Below are positions 1-7,023 of a DNA stretch of 12,173 nucleotides, one piece after another; position 1 is the first letter of the stretch; every line of letters begins with the position of its first letter. The DNA comes from an uncultured Muribaculaceae bacterium (GTDB lineage Bacteria > Bacteroidota > Bacteroidia > Bacteroidales > Muribaculaceae). Where the stretch lies: positions 1 through 12,173 of the forward strand of contig CAMWUM010000023.1 of NCBI GenBank assembly GCA_947177435.1, written 5' to 3'. A program made the translations under genes and the position numbers. The notes below the pieces were generated by a model, which saw only the letters and a program-made list of their open reading frames with translations, ran no database searches and was not told the DNA's origin.

Positions 1-406
1 ACCCAAAGCACGACACAAACTCAGACGGAGTCAAAACAGGAATCTTTGCAAATGTAAAATCTTTCTTATTCCGAGTTATCAAACAACCACAACCAGCTGA
101 AACCGCCGCCTGATATTGAAGACCATCTTCAAAATCGTTAGCATTGTTGTCCAAATTCTGCAATATTTGATCTTTTGTATTATCAACAATATTAAATGTG
201 TCGCATATGTTCGCAATAAGCTCCCTTAGACTTTGAGGAGATAGCTTACGCATGATATATGCAAAATTTGCCACAGTAAGATATGATATGAAAAATTCCA
301 AATTATTGGTGTCCTTCAATTTCAATACCTTCTCAGCATCACCGCAATAATCTTCTCTGATAAAGTAATCGATTATGAAATTTGTGTCAAGGAAAACCCT
401 TCTCAT
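1..406 (-). CDS. PIN-domain ribonuclease toxin (VapC-like), 3' end cut by window edge
   Basis: Reading the minus strand from the ATG at 406-404 gives 135 codons with no stop before the window edge. PIN domains of this kind are about 135-140 residues, so only a few residues are probably missing. Visible PIN signatures are an N-terminal LDTN motif (Asp7), a DFED motif at residues 91-94 leading into a helix (LQYQAAVSAG), and a TRNKKDF motif with Asp116. These acidic residues would bind the divalent metal of a PIN ribonuclease. The usual mid-domain Glu is not obvious: the segment reads SYLTVANFAYIMRK, which I recall from a Bacteroidetes-rich PIN subfamily. The start codon overlaps the stop of the upstream 75-residue ORF as ATGA, the arrangement expected of a toxin coupled to its antitoxin. 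Base composition is AT-rich compared with genes to the right. PIN assignment is strong; toxin role is inferred from the pairing. Confidence 0.85.
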   Translation of the reverse strand, partial: MRRVFLDTNFIIDYFIREDYCGDAEKVLKLKDTNNLEFFISYLTVANFAYIMRKLSPQSLRELIANICDTFNIVDNTKDQILQNLDNNANDFEDGLQYQAAVSAGCGCLITRNKKDFTFAKIPVLTPSEFVSCFG

Positions 407-630
407 TTTGACATAATATAATTCGTTCTTGGATCAGAGATATCTATAACGCTTGGATCAATAGAGGCCTTAATATTATGAAGAGACTCAAGCCATTGCG
501 ACTTTTCGACATCAACACCTTCACTCTTATGGATGAGCGACGCCTTCACCACGCCTTTCATATTTTCAATTATGCGTCGGAGAAAACTCCCATCGGCATT
601 ATTCTCCAGTGTAACAACAATCTGCGTCAT
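403..630 (-). CDS. putative antitoxin of the PIN toxin pair (75 aa)
   Basis: This is a short ORF with ATG at 630-628 and TGA at 405-403, whose last bases overlap the PIN gene start (ATGA). The protein begins with a beta-strand-like MTQIVVTLE segment, then a predicted helix (FLRRIIENMKGV), then a charged linker and a WLESLHNIKASI helix. I do not recognise a named DNA-binding family. Size, position before a PIN gene and the 4-nt overlap make antitoxin the most likely role, by neutralising the toxin and perhaps repressing its own promoter. No Shine-Dalgarno sequence is visible; the bases before the ATG are A/T-rich, as usual in Bacteroidetes. The gene begins only 24 nt past the terminator of tRNA-Ser. 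It shares the low GC of the PIN gene, which suggests the pair moved as a unit. Confidence 0.7.
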   Translation of the reverse strand: MTQIVVTLENNADGSFLRRIIENMKGVVKASLIHKSEGVDVEKSQWLESLHNIKASIDPSVIDISDPRTNYIMSK

Positions 631-653
631 AATAATTCAAATATTGGGTTATA

Positions 654-686
654 CAAAAAAATCCCGCAGGCTCTTCTGCTTGCGGG
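654..686 (-). terminator. intrinsic terminator of tRNA-Ser
   Basis: On the minus strand, CCCGCA (686-681) pairs with TGCGGG (668-663). A mismatch and two further G-C pairs close an AGAAGA-type loop. One A and then seven T follow (662-655). The hairpin starts 5 nt past the encoded CCA, so it ends the tRNA transcript. It also separates that transcript from the toxin-antitoxin pair. Confidence 0.85.
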
Positions 687-691
687 TTTCT

Positions 692-782
692 TGGCGGAGT
701 GAGGGGGATTCGAACCCCCGATACGCTTTTGGCGTATACACGCTTTCCAGGCGTGCCTCTTCAACCACTCGAGCACCACTCC
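692..782 (-). tRNA. tRNA-Ser, anticodon GGA
   Basis: The minus-strand sequence folds as a class II tRNA. The acceptor arm is GGAGTGG (782-776) with TCACTCC (702-696, one G-T pair), followed by discriminator G at 695 and an encoded CCA at 694-692. The anticodon stem CACGC/GCGTG encloses the loop CTGGAAA (750-744), giving anticodon GGA at 748-746, which reads serine codons UCC and UCU. The long variable arm is ATACGC/GCGTAT, diagnostic of Ser-type tRNAs. The T arm is GGGGG-TTCGAAT-CCCCC. Length is 88 nt plus CCA. It has its own promoter and terminator and stands as a single-gene transcription unit. Confidence 0.97.
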
Positions 783-789
783 TTGGGTT

Positions 790-826
790 GTGAGTGCAAA
801 GGTAGGCATTTTTTTTGGATTATCAA
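790..826 (-). promoter_or_regulatory. Bacteroidetes-type promoter of tRNA-Ser
   Basis: On the minus strand a perfect -7 element TACCTTTG lies at 804-797. A TTGA at 826-823, 18 nt upstream, fits the -33 element (consensus TTTG). Transcription should start near 790, about 8 nt before the tRNA 5' end. Confidence 0.8.
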
Positions 827-854
827 TGCTTTTTTCGATTTTTATTGAGCATCA

Positions 855-886
855 TTTCAATATTCGGGCAAAAATGGCTAACTTTG
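855..886 (+). promoter_or_regulatory. Bacteroidetes-type promoter for a candidate small RNA
   Basis: A perfect -7 element TAACTTTG lies at 879-886. The TTTC at 855-858, 20 nt upstream, is one mismatch from the -33 consensus TTTG. The 11-mer GCTAACTTTGC around the -7 box is identical to that of the queA promoter. Start is expected near 892. No plus-strand gene follows until 2388, so the promoter appears to serve a non-coding transcript. Confidence 0.65.
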
Positions 887-891
887 CACCG

Positions 892-956
892 CTTTTTTAA
901 AGCGCACCTACCTCATAACCGCAGACGGCATTCCCCACGGGGATGCCGCTTTTTTT
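892..956 (+). ncRNA. candidate small RNA (about 65 nt) between tRNA-Ser and queA
   Basis: This interval lies between a plausible plus-strand promoter and a strong plus-strand terminator and contains no convincing ORF. The predicted RNA has a short pyrimidine/A-rich 5' part, a single-stranded middle around CACCTACCTCATAACC, and a 3' terminator hairpin with a U7 tail, a layout common to bacterial small RNAs. A short inverted repeat (CGCTTT/AAAGCG, 890-904) sits at the predicted start and could be a 5' hairpin or an operator. The last two bases overlap the stop codon of queA on the other strand, so the RNA is antisense to the queA 3' untranslated region. I do not recognise an RNA family. The 5' end is an estimate from promoter geometry. 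Confidence 0.45.
926..956 (+). terminator. intrinsic terminator, plus strand
   Basis: CGGCATTCCC (926-935) pairs with GGGATGCCG and its neighbours (939-948) to give about ten pairs, including one T-G wobble, around a 3-nt loop. C949 and seven T (950-956) follow. The T-run is on the plus strand only. On the minus strand the hairpin lies just past the queA stop codon but lacks a T-run, so it could at most protect the queA mRNA end. Confidence 0.8.
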
Positions 957-2187
957 ATCCGAGAAACAGGCAGGCGTCGCCGTAGCTGAGGAAGCGGAAA
1001 CCGTGGGCCAGGGCATAGTCATAAGCCTCCTTCCAGGCCGGTCCGATAAAGGCGGAAACCAGCAGCAGCAGCGTAGACTTGGGCTGGTGGAAGTTTGTGA
1101 CCATCCCTCGCACAATCTTGTACTCATAACCCGGGGCGATGATGATGCGGGTGGAGGCAAGGAAGGTTGCCAAATCGTTTTCCCGCAGATAGTTGGCCAC
1201 TGCCATAAGGGCATCGCGCACCGGCAGGTGTGGATGGTCTGCCTCGTAGGGATACCACTGCGGCACCTCGCCGGTCCAACGACCCGAAGCTATCAGGCAA
1301 CCGGCATGGTAGAGGCTTTCGAGGGTGCGCACCGAGGTGGTGCCGACGGCGATCACGCGACGATCGCCAACTGCCAATTCCTCGATAAGGCTGAGGGGCA
1401 CGGCGATGAACTCGCTGTGCATCTCGTGGAGCGTCACGTCCTCTTCCTTGACGGGCTGGAAAGTACCGGCGCCGACGTGGAGCGTGAGTTCGCGCCGAGG
1501 TATGCCGCGGGAGTCGATGGCATTCAGCACGGCATCGGTGAAATGCAGACCTGCAGTAGGTGCTGCCACCGAGCCCTTGATGCGAGAGTACACGGTCTGA
1601 TAATCAGTGCTGTCAGACTCTTCGGTGGGGCGGTTGAGATAGGGCGGTATGGGTATCTCGCCTGCGGCCTCGATGATAGATGCGAACGTCGGCAACTCGC
1701 TCCCTCCACCCTCGGCCCACTGCCAAGAAAACTCAACTACGGATGCGTTGCCTATGCGGTCAAGCCTTGTGGCGGAGAGTGCTACGCCGCGCCCGTCGAT
1801 GACGAGCGGAAGGGTGAGCGATCCGGATTTCCAGCGTTTGGAGTTGCCAACGAAGCACAGCCACGACACATTGCCGCGACTGGCGAAGTTCTCTGCATAG
1901 TCGACGGGCGTCTTGGGCTCGAGGCAGAAAATCTCAATCAGCGCGCCGTCGCCGCCCTTGCGAAACCGCATGCGGGCGTTGATGACGCGGGTATTGTTGT
2001 AAACGAGCATCGAATCGCTCGGCAGCAAGTCGGGCAGCTCGGCAAACACGTGCTCCTCAGGCGATTTGGCATCACCGCCAAATACAAGCAACTTGCACTT
2101 GTCACGGTCGGCCAGGGGATGTCCGGCAATGCGGTCGTCGGGGAGGGGATAATCAAATTCGCTTATTCTCAGATTGTCATGCAGCAT
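955..2187 (-). CDS. queA: QueA, S-adenosylmethionine:tRNA ribosyltransferase-isomerase
   Basis: QueA transfers and isomerises the ribose of S-adenosylmethionine onto 7-aminomethyl-7-deazaguanine in tRNA, giving epoxyqueuosine at wobble position 34 of Asp, Asn, His and Tyr tRNAs. It acts in the cytoplasm as the penultimate step of queuosine synthesis. The protein is full length (410 residues from the ATG at 2187). Family signatures are NNTRVINARM (64-73), IPIPPYL (178-184), AAPTAGLHF (208-216), LHVGAGTFQPV (236-246), GTTSVRTLES (282-291) and TNFHQPKST (364-372). The frame is open to a TTG at 2205, six codons earlier. I prefer the ATG because family members begin only a few residues before the ISEFDYPLP-like segment. 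The gene is a single-cistron unit with its own promoter (2225-2232); its stop abuts the opposing terminator T-run. No other queuosine gene is present here. Confidence 0.96.
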   Translation of the reverse strand: MLHDNLRISEFDYPLPDDRIAGHPLADRDKCKLLVFGGDAKSPEEHVFAELPDLLPSDSMLVYNNTRVINARMRFRKGGDGALIEIFCLEPKTPVDYAENFASRGNVSWLCFVGNSKRWKSGSLTLPLVIDGRGVALSATRLDRIGNASVVEFSWQWAEGGGSELPTFASIIEAAGEIPIPPYLNRPTEESDSTDYQTVYSRIKGSVAAPTAGLHFTDAVLNAIDSRGIPRRELTLHVGAGTFQPVKEEDVTLHEMHSEFIAVPLSLIEELAVGDRRVIAVGTTSVRTLESLYHAGCLIASGRWTGEVPQWYPYEADHPHLPVRDALMAVANYLRENDLATFLASTRIIIAPGYEYKIVRGMVTNFHQPKSTLLLLVSAFIGPAWKEAYDYALAHGFRFLSYGDACLFLG

Positions 2188-2224
2188 ATCAGATGGGGCG
2201 ACCAAAAGCGGCCAAATCCACCGG

Positions 2225-2232
2225 CAAAGTTA
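2225..2232 (-). promoter_or_regulatory. -7 promoter element of queA
   Basis: A perfect TAACTTTG on the minus strand predicts transcription from about 2219, giving a leader of about 30 nt to the ATG at 2187. No TTTG-like -33 box is visible at the usual spacing; an inverted repeat occupies that place. The leader is too short for a preQ1-type riboswitch. Confidence 0.65.
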
Positions 2233-2240
2233 GCGATTTT

Positions 2241-2258
2241 CCGCCAATTATCCGGCGG
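2241..2258. repeat. inverted repeat CCGCC-N8-GGCGG upstream of the queA -7 box
   Basis: CCGCC at 2241-2245 and GGCGG at 2254-2258 are separated by 8 AT-rich bases. The repeat begins 9 nt upstream of the queA -7 element and covers the place where the -33 box should be. It has the size and position of a transcription-factor site, but there is no direct evidence that a protein binds it. Confidence 0.35.
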
Positions 2259-2347
2259 GGAGGCGAAAAATTTTAAAATCGTAAGTGATTTAGCAAAGAT
2301 TGGCTGAAATACGAGCTTGAAAATTATAATAATTGACGATTTATTCG

Positions 2348-2355
2348 TAATTTTG
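2348..2355 (+). promoter_or_regulatory. -7 promoter element of the secreted-protease operon
   Basis: TAATTTTG matches TAnnTTTG and predicts a start near 2361, leaving a leader of about 26 nt before the ATG at 2388. A clear -33 TTTG at about 19-21 nt spacing is not seen. This is the only good plus-strand promoter found before the five-gene run. Confidence 0.6.
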
Positions 2356-2387
2356 CATGTAGAACTAAAATCCACAAACATAAAGAA

Positions 2388-4595
2388 ATGAAATTGTCTC
2401 TTTCCGCCCTTTCGCTAGGGCTTGCCTTATCCGGCCTCTACTGCGTACCCAACGCGCAAGCCCAAAAGGCTCCGAATCACGAAATCAACATAAGCCGTGC
2501 CATGCAGAGCCCCCAACTGCGCCGCCAAGGCGTGGTGGGCCATGCCCCTGCATCCCCTACCCTCACTTCGCCAATGAAGGCAAAACCTTCGGTCGAGATG
2601 GGCCCTACGCGCTCATTCTACGACATTGACGGCCCTAACGGCGAGCTGTGGTACTGTTCGACCGAACTCGGCGTGAAGCCCATCAATCACGAATACTGGA
2701 CCGAGTACATACTGCAAGAGTACTCGTTTACCATCTACGATTCTGAGTTCAAGGAGGTTGGCACCATCCACGACAAGATGCGCTACGCCGACGACGAACT
2801 CGCCGTGCCCGGCCCCGACCAGGGCATCAGCGTACTGCCCGTGGTGACAAAAAACTTCTTCAACACCGACGATAAGTACGAAATCGTAGTGGCGCTGGCC
2901 GTGAACGCCGGCCCGGGCATCAACCATTACCGCTCGGTGGTATACTCGCTCGGTGGCGATAAAGAGACTGCCACCATCTGGCGCGACGGCACTGAGGTGA
3001 CCGAGCAGGTGGACAAGGCAATCGCACAGTACGACGGCTTCATCGTTGACGTGCTCGATGTATCGGCCAACGGCCAAGAAGACTTTTACATGACCTTTGC
3101 CGACGAATACGGCCCCGTATACGACCTCGACTTCGACAAGATTATTGAAGGCGACGAAGAAGAAGGCCAGCGCTATTGGGAGGCGATCTCGCAAAGCGGC
3201 AACATCTATCAAATGTATGGCAAGGCCGGCGCCGACGACAAGCTTTCGAAAGTGTTTACGTTCGAATGCTCCTACCAACAGATGCAGGGCGACCAGGAAA
3301 GCACGCCGCCTATGCTGACATTCAACCGCGACGGACAGGGCTACATCGTGTGCCCCTACTATAAGGATACATTCTTCAATCCCTACTATTCTCCATGGGA
3401 CGAGAATATGAGCATGCGCTCGGGCAACTCCCTGGTCGTAGACCTTTACAAGATTGCCAATGGCAGTACCGAGAAAATCAACACGATTGAAGTGCCTGTT
3501 GAGAAGACCGACAAAGACGGCGTGCTCGCCACTTATTACTCGGTGGGCGACCTCAACTACTCGGCCGACGTTGTGTTTAACCAGCAGGGCAACCCGATGT
3601 ACGTGCTCACCCGCTGCAACTACCTGATTTCCATCGACGGCACCACCGATTACTGCTACTATATATATGACTCTACCGGCGCCAAGACCGTGACCGTCTT
3701 TGAAAATTCTGACTCCAACAAGCCCTTGACTTCGGTTCCGGGCCATGGCGAGCAAGTAATGTTCGTGTCATACGATGATTTCGAAGGCTACATCTACAAC
3801 TTTGTCGACCTGCTCACCGGCTTTAGCGACAAGACTGTAAAGATCCCCGCCCTGCTCGACACCGGCTTCGACGATCCTGAGACCCTGTCGGCCAATGTCG
3901 ACCGCGTGGCCATTGGCGACTCCTACAAGTACGCTTTCGAGATGAAGACACCGCTGACCGATGAGTATGACAACACGTTCATGCGTGTGGCTTGGTTCAA
4001 CGCCGACGGCTCGTTTGACCGCATCGACCACATCAACATGGGCCAAAACGTAATGTACGCCCAGTGCTGGATCGACGGTGCCATCCTCGACCCCTCACTC
4101 ATCGCAGCCGACAGCGAACACGAATACCTCATTCTGGTCAAGCGCGGCATCTCTGACACCGACTCCTCTTCACAGGAAGAGTTGATCGTTGGCCAACCCG
4201 CCAACGAAGACCTCGAAGGCGGCAAGACGCTTTTGAACCTCGGCCCCTGCGATAAGGGCGAACTGCGCAACGTCAGCCTCTACTACCCCGCGGCCGACTC
4301 TCCCGCGCGCCTGTTCGTGTCATACGTCAACGAAAGCGGCTTCAATGTCGAATTCTATGACCTGCCCCTGACCGGAAGCACCGGCATCGAGGGCGTAGAG
4401 GACGACGCCAACGCTCAGATAGCCTACGACGGCCAGGACATCACAGCCCAGGGCCAGATTAAGGTTTACAGCATGCAAGGCGCGCTCGTGGCCCAGGGCC
4501 AGGGCAGCGTCAGCACCGCCGGCCTGCCGGCTGGCGTATACGTGGCCGTAGCCGGCAATTCCTCTTGTAAAATACTCGTTAACAGTAATCGATGA
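2388..4595 (+). CDS. large secreted protein with T9SS-like C-terminal tail, function unknown
   Basis: This 735-residue protein has an N-terminal signal peptide: Lys2, a hydrophobic stretch, then NAQA before a likely cleavage at 25/26. After a basic, proline-rich linker (about 40-70), the body (about 75-660) repeats short hydrophobic strands ending in aromatic residues, such as GYIVCPYY, MYVLTRCNY, VMFVSYDD, EYLILVKR and RLFVSYVN. This suggests a beta-propeller or similar all-beta fold, with an acidic loop (GDEEEG) near residue 260. The last 71 residues begin TGIEGVEDD and continue IKVYSMQGALVAQG ... LPAGVYVAVAG ... CKILV, a T9SS type A-like sorting domain, implying export to the surface or medium. 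The ATG at 2388 follows an A-rich TAAAGAA leader. The stop overlaps the protease start (ATGA), so the two are probably translated together. I do not recognise a specific family for the body. Partner, inhibitor, adhesin or substrate-capture roles are all possible. Confidence 0.85.
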   Translation: MKLSLSALSLGLALSGLYCVPNAQAQKAPNHEINISRAMQSPQLRRQGVVGHAPASPTLTSPMKAKPSVEMGPTRSFYDIDGPNGELWYCSTELGVKPINHEYWTEYILQEYSFTIYDSEFKEVGTIHDKMRYADDELAVPGPDQGISVLPVVTKNFFNTDDKYEIVVALAVNAGPGINHYRSVVYSLGGDKETATIWRDGTEVTEQVDKAIAQYDGFIVDVLDVSANGQEDFYMTFADEYGPVYDLDFDKIIEGDEEEGQRYWEAISQSGNIYQMYGKAGADDKLSKVFTFECSYQQMQGDQESTPPMLTFNRDGQGYIVCPYYKDTFFNPYYSPWDENMSMRSGNSLVVDLYKIANGSTEKINTIEVPVEKTDKDGVLATYYSVGDLNYSADVVFNQQGNPMYVLTRCNYLISIDGTTDYCYYIYDSTGAKTVTVFENSDSNKPLTSVPGHGEQVMFVSYDDFEGYIYNFVDLLTGFSDKTVKIPALLDTGFDDPETLSANVDRVAIGDSYKYAFEMKTPLTDEYDNTFMRVAWFNADGSFDRIDHINMGQNVMYAQCWIDGAILDPSLIAADSEHEYLILVKRGISDTDSSSQEELIVGQPANEDLEGGKTLLNLGPCDKGELRNVSLYYPAADSPARLFVSYVNESGFNVEFYDLPLTGSTGIEGVEDDANAQIAYDGQDITAQGQIKVYSMQGALVAQGQGSVSTAGLPAGVYVAVAGNSSCKILVNSNR

Positions 4596-7015
4596 AAAAA
4601 ATGCTATTAGCGTCGGCGGCAGTCCTTGCCGCCGGCGTTGTTGTCGCTAATCCCCTTACGCCCGACCAGGCCCTGGCTCGCGCCAGCAAGTCGGCATTCG
4701 GAGCAAAGGCTCCGGGCATGGAAGCGCCTGTGCTGGCCCACACACAACTTACATCCAACGGCCAACCCGCCGTGTACGTGTTTAGCCGCCAGGGCAGTTA
4801 CACACTCATATCGGCCGACGACGCAGCAGCCCCAGTGCTCGGCTATGCCGACGGCGCCTTCGACCTTGCCAACATGCCCGAAGCGATGGCCTGGTGGCTG
4901 AGTGAGTACGCTCGCCAAATCGAGTGGGGCGCGTCAAAGGGCGTGGCCGCTTACGCCACCGCCACTGAGGCGCGCGAGGCCATCGAGCCAATGCTCGCCA
5001 CCCGCTGGGACCAAGGCGAGCCGTACAACAATTCGTGCCCGATGTACGGCACCGCCCGCACATACACCGGATGCGCCGCCACGTCGATGGCCCAGGTGAT
5101 GAAGTATTTCAACTATCCCGCCGTGGGCCGCGACAAGATATCGTACAACGCAGAGTACATCGGCAAGCGCCTGACGATGGATTTCTCCAAGACTTCCTTT
5201 GACTGGAACAACATGCTCGACGAATACACCGGCGCTTACACCCCGGAGCAGGCCGACGCTGTAGCCACCCTGATGCGCGCCGCCGGATTCTCGATCAAGA
5301 TGAACTATTCCGACCAAGCTTCGGCTGCCTACGCGCTCAATATCGGCGATGCCATGGTGCGCTATTTCGACTATGATCCCAACATCGAGTACACGCTGCG
5401 CGCCTATTACAGTTCGTCTGAATGGAGCGACCTGATTTACAACAACCTCAAAAACGTGGGCCCGGTAATCTACGGCGGCACGTCGATGATGGGCGGCGGC
5501 CACTCGTTTGTCTGCGACGGCTACGACGGCAACGGCTATTTCCACTTCAACTGGGGCTGGAGCGGCATGAGCGACGGCTACTTCCTGCTCGACGCTCTCT
5601 CGCCCGCAAGCCTCGGAGCTGGCGGCGGCAACGGCGGCGGCTACAACTTTTCGCAAGACGCGGTACTGGGCGTTCAGCCTCCTACTGGCCAGCCCGTAAT
5701 CGAGCGTCCCACGGAGATAGCGCAGGCTGGTTCGCTCACCGCTTCCGTTGACGGCTCAGTCATCACATTCGCCCTCGAAGCCGAGAACTCGGCCTGCTGG
5801 ATTAACTACAGTCCTAAGAAATTCAACGTGCTGTTCGGCGCCAAGTTCGAACCTCAAACGCAAGGCGGCGAAGCCATCATAGCACCAGTAACCCTCGGCG
5901 CGCTGGAGATGAAGAGCGGCTACGGCACGGCCTCTGGCTTCGTGCCCCAAATCGACATGGCCACCCTCGGTCTGGCCGATGGAGCGTACAAAGTCACCTT
6001 CATGACAAATATTGAGGAAGAGAATCAAGGCTGGGTGCCGGTGCGCCCGTTCTACGGATACTATAATTATGTGATGCTCACCAAGGAGGGCGACACCTAC
6101 ACCGTGGCGCCGCACCAGGTCAGCAGCCTGCGCATAGTCGACGGCGATATCACCAACACCTACTACTATGCCGGCCTGGCACACGTTACTGTCACCTTGG
6201 CCAACGACAGCGACATAGAACTCACCGGCGGTTTCGCCCCGGCCATGTTCTATACCGAAGGCGGTACTCCCACGCTCTACTTCCTTGGCACGAGTGATCT
6301 GGTCTCTGGTGCCCCGCACAGCAAGTTCACCCACGAGGGGGACACCGAGATGACCGCAGGTGTGCATGCGATTTTCGGTTTCAACCAAGACATGGACTTG
6401 CACCTGACATTCTTTAACGAGCAGACCTACAATTTCTACACCGACGAAATCTACAAGCCATTGATGATGTACCAAAATCCCGGCGCGCCCAACGCCACCG
6501 CCAACGATCTGGCAGTGCCCGGCGCCGTCAGGACCGGCTCGATGGCCACTGGCTTTTGGTACGAAATCGAGGACAAGATGGATATACCTGTCGAGTTCTC
6601 GCTCTCAGTCACCGGTCAGATACCGTTCTGCTACAATGCCATAGCCTGCATCATGAGCGAAAAGCCTGACCCGCAGTACGGATATGAAATCTACCAGATG
6701 GCCGCCCAGCCTGTGATTATGGCGCCCGACGACGAGCCTTACCAGTTCGAGTCCTCGCTCGCCTTCCCGATGATGGAGCCCGACGTGGTCTACAATGTTA
6801 CCGCGGCTTACAACTACGGCGGCAACTTCGTGCCTCTAACCAATAAGATGGTGCGCATCAAGCTTAAGAGCACCACCGGCATCGAGCAAGTGACCGACGA
6901 CGAGGCCGACAATGGGCAGATTTTCAACCTGCAAGGCTTGCCGATGGGCACTGATTTCGACACCCTTCCCTCCGGTCTCTACATCCGCGGAGGAAAGAAG
7001 ATTTACAAACGATAA
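4592..7015 (+). CDS. secreted C10-family cysteine peptidase (streptopain/SpeB-like) with T9SS-like tail
   Basis: This is an 807-residue zymogen-type protease. It has a signal peptide (1-19, cleavage near VVA/N) and a SpeB-type propeptide (about 20-130, including YTLISADDAAAPVLGYAD). The papain-like catalytic domain spans about 131-350. The catalytic Cys161 lies in TGCAATSMAQVMKYF and His304 in GGHSFVCDGYD. Asn320 and Trp321 in FNWGWSG lie 16-17 residues on, the same spacing as SpeB His340 to Asn356/Trp357. A glycine-rich loop (LGAGGGNGGGY) resembles the SpeB active-site loop, so the enzyme should be active. A long beta-rich region (about 365-760) and a 47-residue tail (TTGIEQV ... IFNLQG ... 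LPSGLYIRGGKKIYKR) follow, indicating T9SS-like export. Known relatives include interpain A of Prevotella and Bfp proteases of Bacteroides fragilis. The ATGA overlap with the preceding gene implies coupling, and an 8-nt gap leads to the next secreted protein. Confidence 0.95.
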   Translation: MKKMLLASAAVLAAGVVVANPLTPDQALARASKSAFGAKAPGMEAPVLAHTQLTSNGQPAVYVFSRQGSYTLISADDAAAPVLGYADGAFDLANMPEAMAWWLSEYARQIEWGASKGVAAYATATEAREAIEPMLATRWDQGEPYNNSCPMYGTARTYTGCAATSMAQVMKYFNYPAVGRDKISYNAEYIGKRLTMDFSKTSFDWNNMLDEYTGAYTPEQADAVATLMRAAGFSIKMNYSDQASAAYALNIGDAMVRYFDYDPNIEYTLRAYYSSSEWSDLIYNNLKNVGPVIYGGTSMMGGGHSFVCDGYDGNGYFHFNWGWSGMSDGYFLLDALSPASLGAGGGNGGGYNFSQDAVLGVQPPTGQPVIERPTEIAQAGSLTASVDGSVITFALEAENSACWINYSPKKFNVLFGAKFEPQTQGGEAIIAPVTLGALEMKSGYGTASGFVPQIDMATLGLADGAYKVTFMTNIEEENQGWVPVRPFYGYYNYVMLTKEGDTYTVAPHQVSSLRIVDGDITNTYYYAGLAHVTVTLANDSDIELTGGFAPAMFYTEGGTPTLYFLGTSDLVSGAPHSKFTHEGDTEMTAGVHAIFGFNQDMDLHLTFFNEQTYNFYTDEIYKPLMMYQNPGAPNATANDLAVPGAVRTGSMATGFWYEIEDKMDIPVEFSLSVTGQIPFCYNAIACIMSEKPDPQYGYEIYQMAAQPVIMAPDDEPYQFESSLAFPMMEPDVVYNVTAAYNYGGNFVPLTNKMVRIKLKSTTGIEQVTDDEADNGQIFNLQGLPMGTDFDTLPSGLYIRGGKKIYKR

Positions 7016-7023
7016 CTAAGTCT

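Noticed and set aside
692..782. attachment-site duplication of the tRNA-Ser 3' end within the window
   Set aside because: No second copy of the T arm and acceptor sequence was seen in 1-650; any partner site would lie outside the window.
926..956. hairpin as the queA terminator
   Set aside because: The T-run is on the plus strand only. On the minus strand the hairpin is followed by CTGCGG-type sequence, so it fits a plus-strand terminator better.
2188..2205. TTG start of queA at 2205
   Set aside because: It adds six residues not expected from the family. The ATG at 2187 places the conserved ISEFDYPLP-like segment close to the N-terminus, as in other QueA proteins. It is not excluded.
2188..2224. 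possible preQ1 or other riboswitch before queA
   Set aside because: The predicted leader is only about 30 nt, with no pseudoknot-like layout or terminator.
943..2307. 454-codon open frame on the plus strand opposite queA
   Set aside because: It lies wholly over queA, whose full set of family motifs is on the minus strand. The plus-frame product is not recognisable and arises from the GC-rich codon bias.
2613..3755. 380-codon antisense frame inside the first secreted-protein gene
   Set aside because: The composition (rich in V, H, G, A) is typical of an antisense shadow; it has no promoter and no motif. The plus-strand protein has a signal peptide and a sorting tail.
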